Source: Stenotrophomonas sp. Iso1
GTDB lineage: Bacteria; Pseudomonadota; Gammaproteobacteria; Xanthomonadales; Xanthomonadaceae
Length of the DNA: 64,000 nt
Reading direction: 5' to 3'
Assembly (NCBI RefSeq): GCF_027497995.1
Contig: NZ_JAODBT010000001.1
Location: forward strand, 310,001 to 374,000
The translations under genes were made by a program, and so were the position numbers. Below are positions 9,242-18,564 of this stretch, in pieces. Numbering within the stretch: position 1 is the stretch's first letter; each line of letters starts with the position of its first letter. The notes under the pieces were generated by a model. The model made no database searches. It was not told where the DNA came from and saw only the letters and a program-made list of their open reading frames with translations.

Positions 9242-9973
9242 ATGCGCGGTCTGGATTTCAGCTCATGGCAGGGTCTGCTCTCGACCTTGGTCGGCCTGGC
9301 CATCATCACGCTGATCGGTGTGGGCATCCGACTGCTGGTGATGCAGGTGGTGCAGCAGAAGCGCGAGGCGGCCAACCGCCAGATCAACGAACGGCTCAAA
9401 ACCCTGATCGCCGCCTACAAGACGTTGGGAGGTTCGTTCACGGGCAACCTGAGCGTGGACCCCAGCCATCTGCGCGACGTACGGCTACGCGCCGCCGCGT
9501 TGGCCGCCGGGCAGGCGGTCGCTACGGCCGAGGGGGCCGTGCTGTTGCCGCCGGCGGAACAGGGCGATGCAGGCGACCGCGCGCGCCGCATCCGTGATGC
9601 GGTGGAAGGGGCGCTGTCGGATGTGATCCTGCTTGGCACCGAGGAACAGGTACAGCTGGCGGCGCGCGCTGCAACGGACATGGTCGAAGGCAGGCCGATC
9701 CACACGGCCGAGCTGGTGGTGTCGTTGCGTGACTTCATCCGCAAGGTGCTCGACCTGGACACGATTTCAGCGAACGTAGCGATTCCGCAGCAGGGGCCGT
9801 CACGCCCGGGTAGCGGTGGTGGCAACAAGGGTGGCGCCAAGGAGGGGGAGCGTGGCGGTGGCAAGGGCGACGGAGGTGGCGGCGCGGGAGGCATGGGCGC
9901 TGGCATGGGGATGGGGGCAGGCCTGGGCTACGGTGCAGGCCGCGGTAGCGAGGGCGATGACGGGCGCGCTTGA
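9242..9973 (+). CDS. Membrane-anchored protein with Gly-rich tail, unknown function
   Basis: A 243-residue protein starting MRGLDFSSWQG, with one membrane segment at about residues 12-34 (STLVGLAIITLIGVGIRLLV), a soluble helical middle (35-185) and a low-complexity Gly/Lys tail from about 190 (GGGNKGGAKEG, then GAGMGMGAG repeats). CGGAG lies seven bases before the ATG. It is convergent with the methyltransferase-like gene that ends at 9988, with only 14 bases between. The middle region has no recognised motif. The tail may be disordered or a surface-binding segment. Function unknown. Confidence 0.8.
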   Translation: MRGLDFSSWQGLLSTLVGLAIITLIGVGIRLLVMQVVQQKREAANRQINERLKTLIAAYKTLGGSFTGNLSVDPSHLRDVRLRAAALAAGQAVATAEGAVLLPPAEQGDAGDRARRIRDAVEGALSDVILLGTEEQVQLAARAATDMVEGRPIHTAELVVSLRDFIRKVLDLDTISANVAIPQQGPSRPGSGGGNKGGAKEGERGGGKGDGGGGAGGMGAGMGMGAGLGYGAGRGSEGDDGRA

Positions 9974-9987
9974 ACGCGCATGTTCTG

Positions 9988-10566
9988 TCAGAGCAATCCT
10001 GGAATCAGCAGCTTGGTGCGGCGCGCATAGTCGAGATAGGGCGCGCCGAAATGCTCGGCGAGGAAACATTCTTCCTGGCGCAGCTTGAACCAGAACGAAG
10101 CGAACACGATGGCCACCGCGATCACCCCGCGCCAGTCGCCAACCATCAGTGCGGTGCCGCAGAACAGCAGCAACAAGCCGCTGTAAATGGGATGTCGCAC
10201 CCAGGTATATGGCCCCGCAGTGATCAGCGTGTGCTCCTGCTTGATCTGGACATTACCGCTCCAGTTACGGCCCAGTTGGTGTCGGGCCCAGATCGCCACG
10301 ACGGTGCCGGCGACAGACAACACCAGCGCGATGGTGAAGACCGGCGTGGTGTGCGGCACGAACTGCTCGCGTAGCCAGCTGTGGCCGAACCAGTGGCCCG
10401 GGCCGAGCAGAAACACGGCGATGGCCAGTGGCAACCAATACACCAGCAATTGTTTGAGTCGCGATTCGTTGCGTGCCACCGGTTTGGCACGTAGCGCGCT
10501 CCAGCCCCAATAGATGAGCAGGACGAGCCAGCACAGCATCAGGGCGGTCTTGAAGAAGGCAGACAT
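9988..10566 (-). CDS. Isoprenylcysteine carboxyl methyltransferase-like membrane protein
   Basis: A 192-residue inner-membrane protein with about five membrane segments. The C-terminal half carries the ICMT/PEMT signature: GPYTWVRHPIYSGLLLLF followed by the LRQEECFLAEHFG segment and YLDYARRTKLLIP, the SAM-binding region in the family. Bacteria lack prenylated CaaX proteins of the eukaryotic kind, so the real substrate of bacterial ICMT-like proteins is usually unknown. The gene stands alone; a REP pair and hexamer array lie on its upstream side. Confidence 0.88.
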   Translation of the reverse strand: MSAFFKTALMLCWLVLLIYWGWSALRAKPVARNESRLKQLLVYWLPLAIAVFLLGPGHWFGHSWLREQFVPHTTPVFTIALVLSVAGTVVAIWARHQLGRNWSGNVQIKQEHTLITAGPYTWVRHPIYSGLLLLFCGTALMVGDWRGVIAVAIVFASFWFKLRQEECFLAEHFGAPYLDYARRTKLLIPGLL

Positions 10567-10640
10567 GGTGCAGCCCGGAGTTGGGGTGTGGGTCGGACTT
10601 TACTCGGATGGGGTGGTTCGTGATGTTGATGTTGATGTGA

Positions 10641-10765
10641 CCCCCTCTTCCACGTGTGGGAGAGGGGTGGGATGAGGGCAAGAGCTATCTGGAGGAGCGA
10701 ACAACCAGAACAAATCGCAAAGCCTGCCCTCACCCCCTGCCCCTCTCCCGTAAACGGGAGAGGGG
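10641..10765. repeat. Pair of inverted REP-like elements
   Basis: Two related copies face each other: 10641-10679 (CCCCCTCTTCC ... GATGAGGGC) and 10726-10765 (GCCCTCACCCC ... CGGGAGAGGGG). The second contains an almost perfect hairpin CCCCTCTCCCG-TAAA-CGGGAGAGGGG. The same family recurs at 25382-25421, and a related variant at 54348-54395 and 54733-54780. Confidence 0.8.
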
Positions 10766-10767
10766 AG

Positions 10768-11073
<306 letters not shown>

Positions 11074-11082
11074 AAAGAAGCC

Positions 11083-12225
11083 TTACTTCCAGCGCGACTT
11101 GCCGCGGATGTAACGTGCTGCGTCTTCCAGCGATGTCGGCAGGTACTCCGCCCACAGGTTCGGCGCGTAGGCGTTCTGGTAGGTGTCGTAAACGTCGCGG
11201 AACAGATCCATGTGCACGACCGGCTGGCGCTTGCGAGCGCGCAGCTCGGCAATTGGCACGCGGCCGAGTACCAGTGTTTCTTCCTTGCTCTGTGCCTCCG
11301 CGACGGCCTTGCCAGTGGGGTCGTAGAGCGCGGTGCCGCCTGAGCCCGGGTCGTCGAAGTACGGGCCGTTGTCGGGCGATATCGAGTTGTTGACGATGGA
11401 CGAATACACGCCGTTGTACATGGCGCAGGCCGCCACATCCATCTCCGAGAAGCCGCCCGAGGCAGTACGCAGGAACACCTCCGCGCCCTTGAACGCCATC
11501 GCCCGGAACAACTCCGGCTCGCGCTGCGTGGAACTGGTGCAGAGGTTGCCCAAGGGTGTGCGTGTCACGGGCACCACGGCATCACGGCCATACATTTCCA
11601 CGTAGCGGTCGAGGACGTCGTAGGTGGTGGTGGTGAACAGTTCGAAGTCCGGGAACGCGCCCTTGAGGTTGCGCGCCTTCCAGTGCTTGTCCACGATCTC
11701 GCCCTTGTCGTTCATGATCGTGGTGATCGACAGCACATGGCCCGGCCAGTCTGGATCCGTGGCATAGGCGCCGAACACAATCCATGTGCCGTATTGGCGA
11801 GCCTTCTGTGCGATGGCTTCGGTTTCCGCGCCGGGAATGGTAATGGCGAATTTGAGGATTTCATCGCGCGTCCACTTGCGCCAGCCGGTCAGCGGGAACT
11901 CGTGGAACTGCAGCAGATCAGGCTTGGCGTGGTAATGCGCCTTGTCGATCAGTTCGAGCATGTGCGCCAGGTTGCGTTTGGTGCCGGCCTTCCATTCCCG
12001 CGCATCAAAGCTGTGCACGCGCGACTGCACCAACCCCAGCGTCCATGCGGGCTTGACCAGTTCGACTGTGTCGTACGTGCCATCCGTGCGTTCATTCAAG
12101 GCGTCAGGGCCTTTGCCCATCGCGGCCTGTGCGGGTGCGGAGGTACCCAGCAAGGCAGGGCCTACCGCGCCTAATGCGGCCAATCCTGCGGCGCTGCCAA
12201 GAAAGTGTCTGCGGGAACTGCTCAT
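11083..12225 (-). CDS. Tat-exported nitrilase-superfamily carbon-nitrogen hydrolase
   Basis: A 380-residue hydrolase expected to cleave an amide or nitrile C-N bond in the periplasm. The N-terminus [17 protein letters not shown] is a twin-arginine signal ending near residue 35 (APAQA). The nitrilase triad is present: Glu109 in [10 protein letters not shown], Lys183 in [10 protein letters not shown] and Cys229 in [17 protein letters not shown]. The residues after the Cys differ from the usual CYDxxFPE, so it is a divergent branch. Length with the signal is normal for the family. It ends the minus arm of the 11-25 kb cluster, behind a hairpin region at 12337-12388. Export makes it a likely first step acting on a substrate imported or released near the TonB receptor encoded at 15937; this is inference. 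Confidence 0.88.
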   Translation of the reverse strand: MSSSRRHFLGSAAGLAALGAVGPALLGTSAPAQAAMGKGPDALNERTDGTYDTVELVKPAWTLGLVQSRVHSFDAREWKAGTKRNLAHMLELIDKAHYHAKPDLLQFHEFPLTGWRKWTRDEILKFAITIPGAETEAIAQKARQYGTWIVFGAYATDPDWPGHVLSITTIMNDKGEIVDKHWKARNLKGAFPDFELFTTTTYDVLDRYVEMYGRDAVVPVTRTPLGNLCTSSTQREPELFRAMAFKGAEVFLRTASGGFSEMDVAACAMYNGVYSSIVNNSISPDNGPYFDDPGSGGTALYDPTGKAVAEAQSKEETLVLGRVPIAELRARKRQPVVHMDLFRDVYDTYQNAYAPNLWAEYLPTSLEDAARYIRGKSRWK

Positions 12226-12336
12226 CTATTGCCTCGTGGTTGGAGGGGGCGGGTAATGTCGAGGGCGCGCGTGCCTGAGCGGATCAGGGGCCCTGGCTTT
12301 CCCCGTATTCGGGAGAGGTGCTTGAAGCTCAGCGGC

Positions 12337-12388
12337 GAAAAAACCACAGCGTTTAAACAATCACGGGGCGCTGTGGCGCCCCGTGATT
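12337..12388 (-). terminator. Overlapping alternative hairpins, terminator or attenuator
   Basis: On the minus strand a 13-bp stem (AATCACGGGGCGC, loop CACA, then its complement; 12388-12359) overlaps a second possible stem, CCACAGCG (12376-12369) pairing with CGCTGTGG (12350-12343), which is followed at once by six T. The two cannot form together. Either it ends transcription of the upstream three genes, or it regulates read-through into the nitrilase-family gene. Confidence 0.65.
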
Positions 12389-12435
12389 GCTTTGCATGTC
12401 GTCCGGGCGGGCTGGGCCAGATCAGATCGAAATGA

Positions 12436-12942
12436 TCAGATTGCCTCGCCCGCAAAACTCGGGCCGGTGATCTTCTGCCAGTCGCGGCTGACGAACTTCT
12501 CATCGATCTGTGTGCGCTGTATCAGTACGCCGTTTTTGTACCAATGCCAGATGCGGTTGCGCAGCTGACCGTCGTCAGAGAGCTGGATCATCTCGTACAA
12601 CTCCAAGCCGTCCTCGCCCTTGCGCTGCCAATACAGCATCAGCGTGCGGTGATGGTCGTCTTCCGGAATCTCGGTGCACCAGCCATAGATCAACTCGTTG
12701 TCGAAAATGATGCGGCCGAACAGGTACGAGGTCGGGAAGTCACGCACTTCGGTCTTGCCGTCTTCCCAGCTGTAGTGATTGGTCTGGTGGTACGGCGCCT
12801 TGTCATCGCCGGTGATACGGCAGATCAGGCGTGACTTGTGTTCATCGATCTTGTTGCCTTGCGGATCGTAGTAACGATAAACGCCGTCCCACACGCCTTC
12901 ATGGCGGGCGAGGGCGGGCATGTGCTTCTTCAGATCGGTCAT
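12436..12942 (-). CDS. Conserved protein of unknown function (lipocalin-like/DUF3598-like)
   Basis: A 168-residue soluble protein beginning MTDLKKHMPALARHEGVWDG. The pattern HEGVWDGVYRYYDPQG, DEHKSRL and YHQTNHYSWEDG, followed by many beta-strand-like segments, resembles lipocalin/calycin-type proteins of the DUF3598 sort; this resemblance is from memory and tentative. The start at 12942 is supported by AAGGGAAA upstream. It is third in the minus-strand unit, 46 bases after the 120-residue protein, so it is very likely co-transcribed. A beta-barrel protein here might bind or process the small molecule the cluster handles. Confidence 0.82.
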   Translation of the reverse strand: MTDLKKHMPALARHEGVWDGVYRYYDPQGNKIDEHKSRLICRITGDDKAPYHQTNHYSWEDGKTEVRDFPTSYLFGRIIFDNELIYGWCTEIPEDDHHRTLMLYWQRKGEDGLELYEMIQLSDDGQLRNRIWHWYKNGVLIQRTQIDEKFVSRDWQKITGPSFAGEAI

Positions 12943-12988
12943 GTGCTTTCCCTTGGTGTGAACTTTGATGGGCGACGCGCGTGGCGCC

Positions 12989-13351
12989 TTACTGGTCGCG
13001 AAGTTCATCCATGACTTCTTCCATCGGCACGTCCATAGCACCGCTTTCCAACGCTTCGGTTTCCTGCTGCACGATGCGCAGCACCCGCGCGATGTATTCC
13101 TTCATCCACAGCGTGCGCTGTGCTTCTGCTTCCCGGTCCGGACGGTACTGATCCAGTTCTTCGCGGCTGAGCAGTCCTTTCTGTTCAATCAAACGTTCCA
13201 GTGCATCCAGTCGCTGATGGGTGACGGCGTTCTCCATCGCAATGGCCATGGCGATGGAGAGCACACGCTCCACGTCGGGGTCTTTGAAGAAGTACGGGCG
13301 CTTGCCGCGTGCGCGGCTGCCGGCCAGGGCGATGGGGTCGATGCTGCTCAT
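12989..13351 (-). CDS. Hypothetical helical protein, translationally coupled
   Basis: A 120-residue soluble, helix-rich protein starting MSSIDPIALAGSRARGKRPY and ending EVMDELRDQ. The start codon at 13351 overlaps the stop of the methyltransferase gene by four bases (ATGA), which fixes the start and shows coupling. The segment HQRLDALERLIEQKGLLSRE is reminiscent of the N-terminal helical part of nitrile hydratase subunits, but no metal-binding Cys motif exists, so the resemblance is weak. I cannot name the family. Its fixed position between methyltransferase and lipocalin-like genes suggests a small partner subunit. Confidence 0.8.
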   Translation of the reverse strand: MSSIDPIALAGSRARGKRPYFFKDPDVERVLSIAMAIAMENAVTHQRLDALERLIEQKGLLSREELDQYRPDREAEAQRTLWMKEYIARVLRIVQQETEALESGAMDVPMEEVMDELRDQ

Positions 13352-14535
13352 GCTTTCCACGCTCCGAACATGGTCCACAGCGCGGCGCGACCGTGGTCTT
13401 CTCCGCTTTCGCTGGCTACCGGAAAGATGTCCCGGTCCACCACGCCGCGTACCTTGGTTTCGAAATAGCGTTCGGCATCGAAGCCGGCCGCAGCCATCAT
13501 CTGGCGCAGGTCGTACTCGTGCATCACGCTCCAGAACGGCTCGTTGTTGTTGTACGCATCCCAGTCGCGAATGAACTGCTCGTACGGGTCCATGCCGTGG
13601 TACTGCGGCTGTTCCAGATGCGCGGTGAGGCCGCCCGGCGCGAGCAAGCGGTTGATCTCGCGCAGCTTGCGCGGCATGGCTTTCGATGAGCTCTCGTGCC
13701 AGAACATCGCGGTGGTGATCAGGTCGAAGTGACCTTCGGGGTAATCCAGCGCTTCACCATTGGCTTGGCGGAACGTGATGTTGTTGATGCCGAGTGCGCG
13801 GGCGCGTGCATGCGCGTAGCGCAACATCGGCGCTGCCACGTCAATGGCGATCACTTCCGCATCGGGGAATGCCTGTGCCACCGGCACGATGTTGTGGCCC
13901 ACGGTGCAGCCGATATCGAGGATGCGCCGTGGCTTGAACGCCGGATGTTGTTCCTTCAGCCACTGTGCCAGCGCCTGACCGCCACCGTCGTTGTAACGGC
14001 CGAGCATGCCGCCGGTAGTAGCGAAGATGCCACAGTCGTAATTGGCCGCAGCTGATACGTCATCGGCCAGCAGTTCAGTGTGATAGCCGCCGGGCATGCA
14101 ATGGATGTCCACCGCACTGGAGTAGCGCGGCACTTTCAACGAAGCATCCAGCTGCAGGCCGTCATCGGTTGCGTTGAGTGCGCGTGTTTTTTCGATCAGC
14201 GCATTCACCTGCTTGAGTACCAGGCCGCGGCCTGCCTGCTGGCGCATTTCCATGCTGCTACGGCGCAGGGCGCTCCAAGTCTGGTAGACGGCGTCACCGG
14301 CCATCGCCTTGCGCACTTCGTGGCGGGTTTCCGGTGCGCGGCCTTTTTCTTTCTCGAAGGCCGGTTTCACCCGGCGCTCGTAAGCCACCTTCACTTTGGG
14401 GCCGAGCTGGGTGGCCAGGTAGCCATTGAGGTTGGCCAGGAAGTCGAAGCGCGCGGTGTCGTCATGCGTGCTTTCGGGAAAGACCGCGTGGCGACCGACG
14501 TGCTGCCAACTTGGCGGCAGGGCTTGCTGGCTCAT
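13348..14535 (-). CDS. SAM-dependent class I methyltransferase
   Basis: A 395-residue cytoplasmic protein. The C-terminal half is a Rossmann methyltransferase: motif I RILDIGCTVGHN near residue 205, an acidic residue in EVIAIDVAAPML, FDLITTAMFWHES and LAPGGLTAHLEQP. The first 190 residues form a helical extension with HCMPGGYHTELLADDVSAAA before the catalytic domain, longer than a minimal methyltransferase. It leads the minus-strand unit, head-to-head with the DUF1838 gene across a 448-bp regulatory region, and overlaps the next gene by four bases. Substrate unknown; O-, N- or C-methylation of the cluster's metabolite is possible. Confidence 0.9.
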   Translation of the reverse strand: MSQQALPPSWQHVGRHAVFPESTHDDTARFDFLANLNGYLATQLGPKVKVAYERRVKPAFEKEKGRAPETRHEVRKAMAGDAVYQTWSALRRSSMEMRQQAGRGLVLKQVNALIEKTRALNATDDGLQLDASLKVPRYSSAVDIHCMPGGYHTELLADDVSAAANYDCGIFATTGGMLGRYNDGGGQALAQWLKEQHPAFKPRRILDIGCTVGHNIVPVAQAFPDAEVIAIDVAAPMLRYAHARARALGINNITFRQANGEALDYPEGHFDLITTAMFWHESSSKAMPRKLREINRLLAPGGLTAHLEQPQYHGMDPYEQFIRDWDAYNNNEPFWSVMHEYDLRQMMAAAGFDAERYFETKVRGVVDRDIFPVASESGEDHGRAALWTMFGAWKA

Positions 14536-14983
14536 GGCGACTCCTGAGGGCAGGGGATTAGGTTCTAAAGTTATATCTATATGTCATATTGATCCGGACA
14601 GGGTCAAGCATCCGGACCAGACCTTTTCTGCTTTCTGTGATGGCGGCAGGCGTTCATGCATTGACCAACTCGTGGCCTGCCGCCCGCCCCCGAATCTCTC
14701 AAATGTCCGGACAAAATTCCAGTGCCATTTCACCTCGGTTGAAATCGAATTTGTGTTGCAAAGCAACATCTTGCGCAATTCGTCCGAAGGCGCTCCGCCG
14801 CAGGCTTTCACGCCAACCAGCAACGCTGCGGCCTCGATGGCGCAGGTATTACAAATGATTGGACAATCATGTCCTAATGATATAGCTATATGTCATCTTG
14901 GCCATGCCGGCAGTCCTGCCGGTTGTGCTCCGGGGCAGGGGACGCAGCGGTTGTCCAGGCTCCACTCAAACGGGGGATTGCAC
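14536..14983. promoter_or_regulatory. Divergent control region with several palindromes
   Basis: This AT-rich stretch separates the two arms of the metabolic cluster. CTATATGTCAT occurs at both ends (14577-14587 and 14886-14896). At the right end it overlaps the perfect 12-bp palindrome ATATAGCTATAT (14880-14891). Also present are TGTCCGGACA (14704-14713, perfect), TCCGGAC at 14593 and 14611, and ATGATTG-GA-CAATCAT (14855-14870), which is interlocked with GGACA-N4-TGTCC. The repeated half-sites suggest one dimeric repressor, of a TetR or similar type, controlling both directions. No regulator gene lies next to it. Confidence 0.6.
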
Positions 14984-15847
14984 GTGATTCGAATGTCATC
15001 GGTTTTGCTGGCTGCTGCAATTGCACTTTCGCCACAGGCGAAAGCGCTGGATTTGCAGTCCGAACAAGGCAGCGTTGAGGCCATGGTCAAGCTGCGCTGT
15101 TCGCTGGACCCCGCTCAGGAAGAACTGCTGTGGTGGGCCGGCACGTTATTCGCACAGGAGCCGGGCAAGAAAGCGGCACCGTTGCTGGGCTTTGAGGGCT
15201 ACAACATCTGCCGCGCGGAAAAGCAGGCAGACGGTGTGTGGCGGCTGGTCACGCGTGAGCTCACGTTCTACCGCGATCTGAAGACCGGCAAGATCATCGA
15301 CAGCTGGGACAACCCGCTGTCTGGCGAGCGCAACGATGTGGTGCAGGTGGCCAATGACCCGGTGAACACCGTGCTCAATCCAGCCGGCCGTCCATTCCAC
15401 ATGCCTTGGGTGGAGGCCGGTGACCAGGTGATGTTGACGCTCAACATTCCGCTGGCCTATCCCAACCCGCTGCAGCCAGATGAGTTCCCGGCGGAATCGT
15501 CCGGCCCAACCTACATGGGCTCGGAGCACTTCATGTTTTTCGCGCCGCGCGCGGATCTGGAAAACCCGGCGCTGAAGAGCGTGCCGGTCACCTACGGATG
15601 GACCCGCATCGGCCCTTGGCTGCCGTGGATGAAGCTGGGCGTACGCCCGGGCAACCTGCTGTACGTCGCGCAGGGCAACAAGCGTGCATCGGTCAGCGAA
15701 CTGCCGGCCGATGTGCAGGAACTGGTGCGTAGTCGCTACCCGGAATACGCCCATGCACCGGAAACCTGGGTGCAACCCAACGTCACCAGCTGGAGCTACT
15801 ACAAGCAGCTCAAGCAGGGCGCTGCGGCGAAACAAAAGCAGGACTGA
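14984..15847 (+). CDS. DUF1838 family secreted protein
   Basis: A 287-residue protein with a signal peptide (MSSVLLAAAIALSPQAKA, cleavage near residue 22). I place it in DUF1838 from memory, on the pattern KLRCSLDPAQEELLWWAGTL, the central YPNPLQPDEFP and the C-terminal TSWSYYKQLKQG. No catalytic motif is known to me. The GTG at 14984 is preceded by CGGGGGA at a good distance; the ATG at 14993 is the alternative. It is the first gene of the plus arm, with the TonB-dependent receptor 89 bases downstream. A periplasmic enzyme or binding protein acting on the imported compound is the simplest reading; this is inference. Confidence 0.8.
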   Translation: MIRMSSVLLAAAIALSPQAKALDLQSEQGSVEAMVKLRCSLDPAQEELLWWAGTLFAQEPGKKAAPLLGFEGYNICRAEKQADGVWRLVTRELTFYRDLKTGKIIDSWDNPLSGERNDVVQVANDPVNTVLNPAGRPFHMPWVEAGDQVMLTLNIPLAYPNPLQPDEFPAESSGPTYMGSEHFMFFAPRADLENPALKSVPVTYGWTRIGPWLPWMKLGVRPGNLLYVAQGNKRASVSELPADVQELVRSRYPEYAHAPETWVQPNVTSWSYYKQLKQGAAAKQKQD

Positions 15848-15936
15848 AGCACGGAAACACAGGATGGATCCCTCCCCCAAGCGACGGCGCATCCAACCTC
15901 CCAATGCAGTTCCGATCAACCTCCAGTCGGTAAACC

Positions 15937-18372
15937 ATGAAGACCATCAAGCCAGACCTGTTGTGCGCCTCGATCGCCTTCGCGCTGCTGTTGTGTGCGA
16001 ACAACGCGGCCGCACAATCCGCCGAAGCATCGAGTGCAACGCCGGCAGCCAGCAATGACGCCGTGTCCAGCCTCGACAAGATCACCGTGACCGCGCGTGG
16101 CGTGTCCGAGCCGCTGCAGCAGATGCCGTTGCCGATCACCGCCATGTCCGAGCAGACCATCGAAAAGAAGGGCCTGACCGATGTGCGCGACATCGCCAAC
16201 CTGTCGCCGAGCTTCTCGTTCAAGTCCGGCTACGGCCGTGGCTTCGACCGCCCGGTGATCCGTGGCATGTCGAATATCCAGGGTGAATCCAACGCCTCGT
16301 TCTTCATCGATGGCGTGTATGTGGAAGGTGATATTTCCAGCTACGGCTTGGAGAACATCCAGCGCGTGGAAGTGATCCGTGGCCCGCAGTCAGCCGCGTT
16401 TGGTCGCCGCACGTTCTCCGGCGCGGTCAACTTCATCACCAAGCGTCCCGGCAGCGTTCCGGGTGGCAAGGTGACTCTGGGCGTAGGCAACTACGGCCAG
16501 GAAAAAATGGGCCTGTTCTACTCCGGCAGCAACGATGACGGCTCGTTCGGTTACGACATCAGCCTGAACAAGCGCGGCAATGATGGCGTGTTCTACAACC
16601 AGGCATCGGGCCGGAAAGACCTGAATGGCACCGAGACCCTCAGTGGCATGGCGGCCATTGCCTGGTCGCCGACCGAAAACCTGGACATCACCGCCCGTGT
16701 GATGAAGCAGAAGAGCCGCGATCAGCACTTCGCAGCCGCGCGTCTGGGCAGCGACAACCTCAATTGCTACCTGCCCGAATACACCGGCGGCCTGTACTTC
16801 GGCCTGTATCCGATTCTCGAATCGCGCCGTCGTGGCTACTACTGTGGTGACCTGAAGTCGCCGTCCGATTACGCCATCAACACCAAGGAATTCGAGGCTG
16901 CCGGTTACTTCTCCGGTCGCAAGACCGACCTGCTGCGTACCAGCTTGGTGGTGGATTATCTGTTTGATAACGGCTGGAACCTGACCTCGACTTCGGCCTA
17001 CAACAAGAACGAAACCTACTCGGCCAGCGACCAGGACTACAGCGCCATTCGCGGCTACGGCGGCGCGTTTGAAAGCTTTGCCAACACGGGCCTGAAGAAC
17101 TGGTCGCAAGACATCCGTTTGAGCACCGACCAGAACCTGGCGGTGTCGGGCATGGTGGGGGCGTACTACTACCACCAGCAGGCGCAGCCGGGCTGGGGTG
17201 GTGACCTCACCGGCTTCGTGCTGCCGGGCAACAAGTCGGTGACCACCATCGCCACCGATCCGGATGACAAGACCGTCAACAAGGCCATCTACGGCCTGAT
17301 CAACTGGCATATCAACGACAAGTGGACCACCTCGCTGGAAGGCCGCTATGCCCGCGATGAAATCAGCAAGGGCGGCGTGGACACGCGTGCGCTTGGCACC
17401 AGCATCTACACCCAGGCCTATGCACTGAGCGAGACGTTCAGCAGCTTCACTCCGCGCTGGACGCTGAGCTACCAAGCCGCAGAAAACGTCAACGTGTACG
17501 GGCTGGTGTCCAAGGGCACCAAGCCGGGCGGCTTCAACACCGATGTGTATCGCGCCGACTTCCTGGAAACCGAGCGTGACGCGCTGATCGCGCGTGGCCT
17601 GGAAACGTTCAAGGAAGAAGAGGCCATCAACTACGAGCTGGGCATCAAGAGCGACTGGCTGGATGGCACCTTGCGCGTGAATGCCAACCTCTACCAGATC
17701 GACTGGACCAACCAGCAGCTGACCGAAACGGGCCCGGTGATCCGCAAGAACGGCTCGCTGTTCGCCACCAGCTACACCACCAACGTGGGTGAATCGCGGA
17801 TTCGTGGTTTCGAGCTGGAAACCCAATGGGCGTTTGCCAAGGGTTGGTTGGCCTCGTTGGCATATTCGTACACCGATGCGGAAATCCTGAAGTTCCTCAG
17901 TCAGGATCAGGCGGATCTGTTCTCTGACAGCAACGCACCGACACTGGCCGACCCCGCTGCCAATGCGGCCGGTTACACGCTGCCGCGCGTGCCCAAGAAC
18001 AAGGCCACGCTGGGTTTGATGTATGACGGCGCGTTCGCCAACGGCTGGCAGTACACCGCCAACATGGATACCACCTACGAAAGCCGTCGTTATGTGCAGG
18101 TAGACAATCTGGCCAGCCTGGCCCCGTCCACGCGCACCAACTTCCGCTTCAGCCTGCGTCCCACCGAGCAGCTGCAGGTGTCGGCCTACGTGACCAACGC
18201 ATTCAACGACCGCACCCCGGAAGACGCACAGCGCACCATCAACCCGGACGCCTATGTGGCCATCCCGGCGGTGCCGCCGTTGACGGGTTTGGCAGTGAGC
18301 AACCTGCGTGACTTCGGCGTCACGCCGTCGTTGCCGCGCATGTATGGCGTCGAAGTGAGTTACAAGTTCTAA
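15937..18372 (+). CDS. TonB-dependent outer membrane receptor
   Basis: An 811-residue outer membrane transporter. It has a signal peptide to about residue 26 (NNAAAQ), a TonB box (DKITVTARG), a plug domain with PVIRGMSN and NIQRVEVIRGPQSAAFGRRT followed by GAVNFITKRP, and a long 22-strand barrel ending in SYKF with the terminal aromatic residue used by the BAM machinery. Length is typical. The plug lacks an N-terminal signalling extension, so no sigma/anti-sigma control is expected. Its place inside a catabolic-looking cluster, without siderophore genes, points to uptake of an organic substrate rather than iron; that is inference. Two short palindromic repeats follow the stop codon. Confidence 0.95.
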   Translation: MKTIKPDLLCASIAFALLLCANNAAAQSAEASSATPAASNDAVSSLDKITVTARGVSEPLQQMPLPITAMSEQTIEKKGLTDVRDIANLSPSFSFKSGYGRGFDRPVIRGMSNIQGESNASFFIDGVYVEGDISSYGLENIQRVEVIRGPQSAAFGRRTFSGAVNFITKRPGSVPGGKVTLGVGNYGQEKMGLFYSGSNDDGSFGYDISLNKRGNDGVFYNQASGRKDLNGTETLSGMAAIAWSPTENLDITARVMKQKSRDQHFAAARLGSDNLNCYLPEYTGGLYFGLYPILESRRRGYYCGDLKSPSDYAINTKEFEAAGYFSGRKTDLLRTSLVVDYLFDNGWNLTSTSAYNKNETYSASDQDYSAIRGYGGAFESFANTGLKNWSQDIRLSTDQNLAVSGMVGAYYYHQQAQPGWGGDLTGFVLPGNKSVTTIATDPDDKTVNKAIYGLINWHINDKWTTSLEGRYARDEISKGGVDTRALGTSIYTQAYALSETFSSFTPRWTLSYQAAENVNVYGLVSKGTKPGGFNTDVYRADFLETERDALIARGLETFKEEEAINYELGIKSDWLDGTLRVNANLYQIDWTNQQLTETGPVIRKNGSLFATSYTTNVGESRIRGFELETQWAFAKGWLASLAYSYTDAEILKFLSQDQADLFSDSNAPTLADPAANAAGYTLPRVPKNKATLGLMYDGAFANGWQYTANMDTTYESRRYVQVDNLASLAPSTRTNFRFSLRPTEQLQVSAYVTNAFNDRTPEDAQRTINPDAYVAIPAVPPLTGLAVSNLRDFGVTPSLPRMYGVEVSYKF

Positions 18373-18381
18373 GCACCAGAC

Positions 18382-18418
18382 GTAGGCCGGGACGACGCGA
18401 TGCGGCGTCCCGGGCTAC
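18382..18418. repeat. GTAG-type REP palindrome
   Basis: GTAGGCCGGGACG and CGTCCCGGGCTAC pair around a nine-base centre, starting with the GTAG tetranucleotide typical of Stenotrophomonas REPs. It lies ten bases after the TonB receptor stop and may act as a transcription or mRNA-stability element. Confidence 0.8.
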
Positions 18419-18450
18419 GGTTTGTGAGCGTTTCGCAAGACATTTCAAAG

Positions 18451-18480
18451 CGTCATTTTTCCGCGAAGGCGGGAATGACG
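18451..18480. repeat. Short dispersed palindrome
   Basis: CGTCATT ... CCGC-GAA-GGCGGG ... AATGACG forms an imperfect hairpin. The form is familiar as a dispersed intergenic repeat in Xanthomonadaceae (recollection, not searched). Together with the REP just before it, it separates the receptor gene from the amine oxidase gene and may reduce read-through. Confidence 0.55.
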
Positions 18481-18564
18481 GCAGCGAACCCGACAACATC
18501 AGCGACACAGCAAAAGCAGCGACGGAAGGCAATCGCCTCCATTCAGCCAATCGCGGAAACAACA

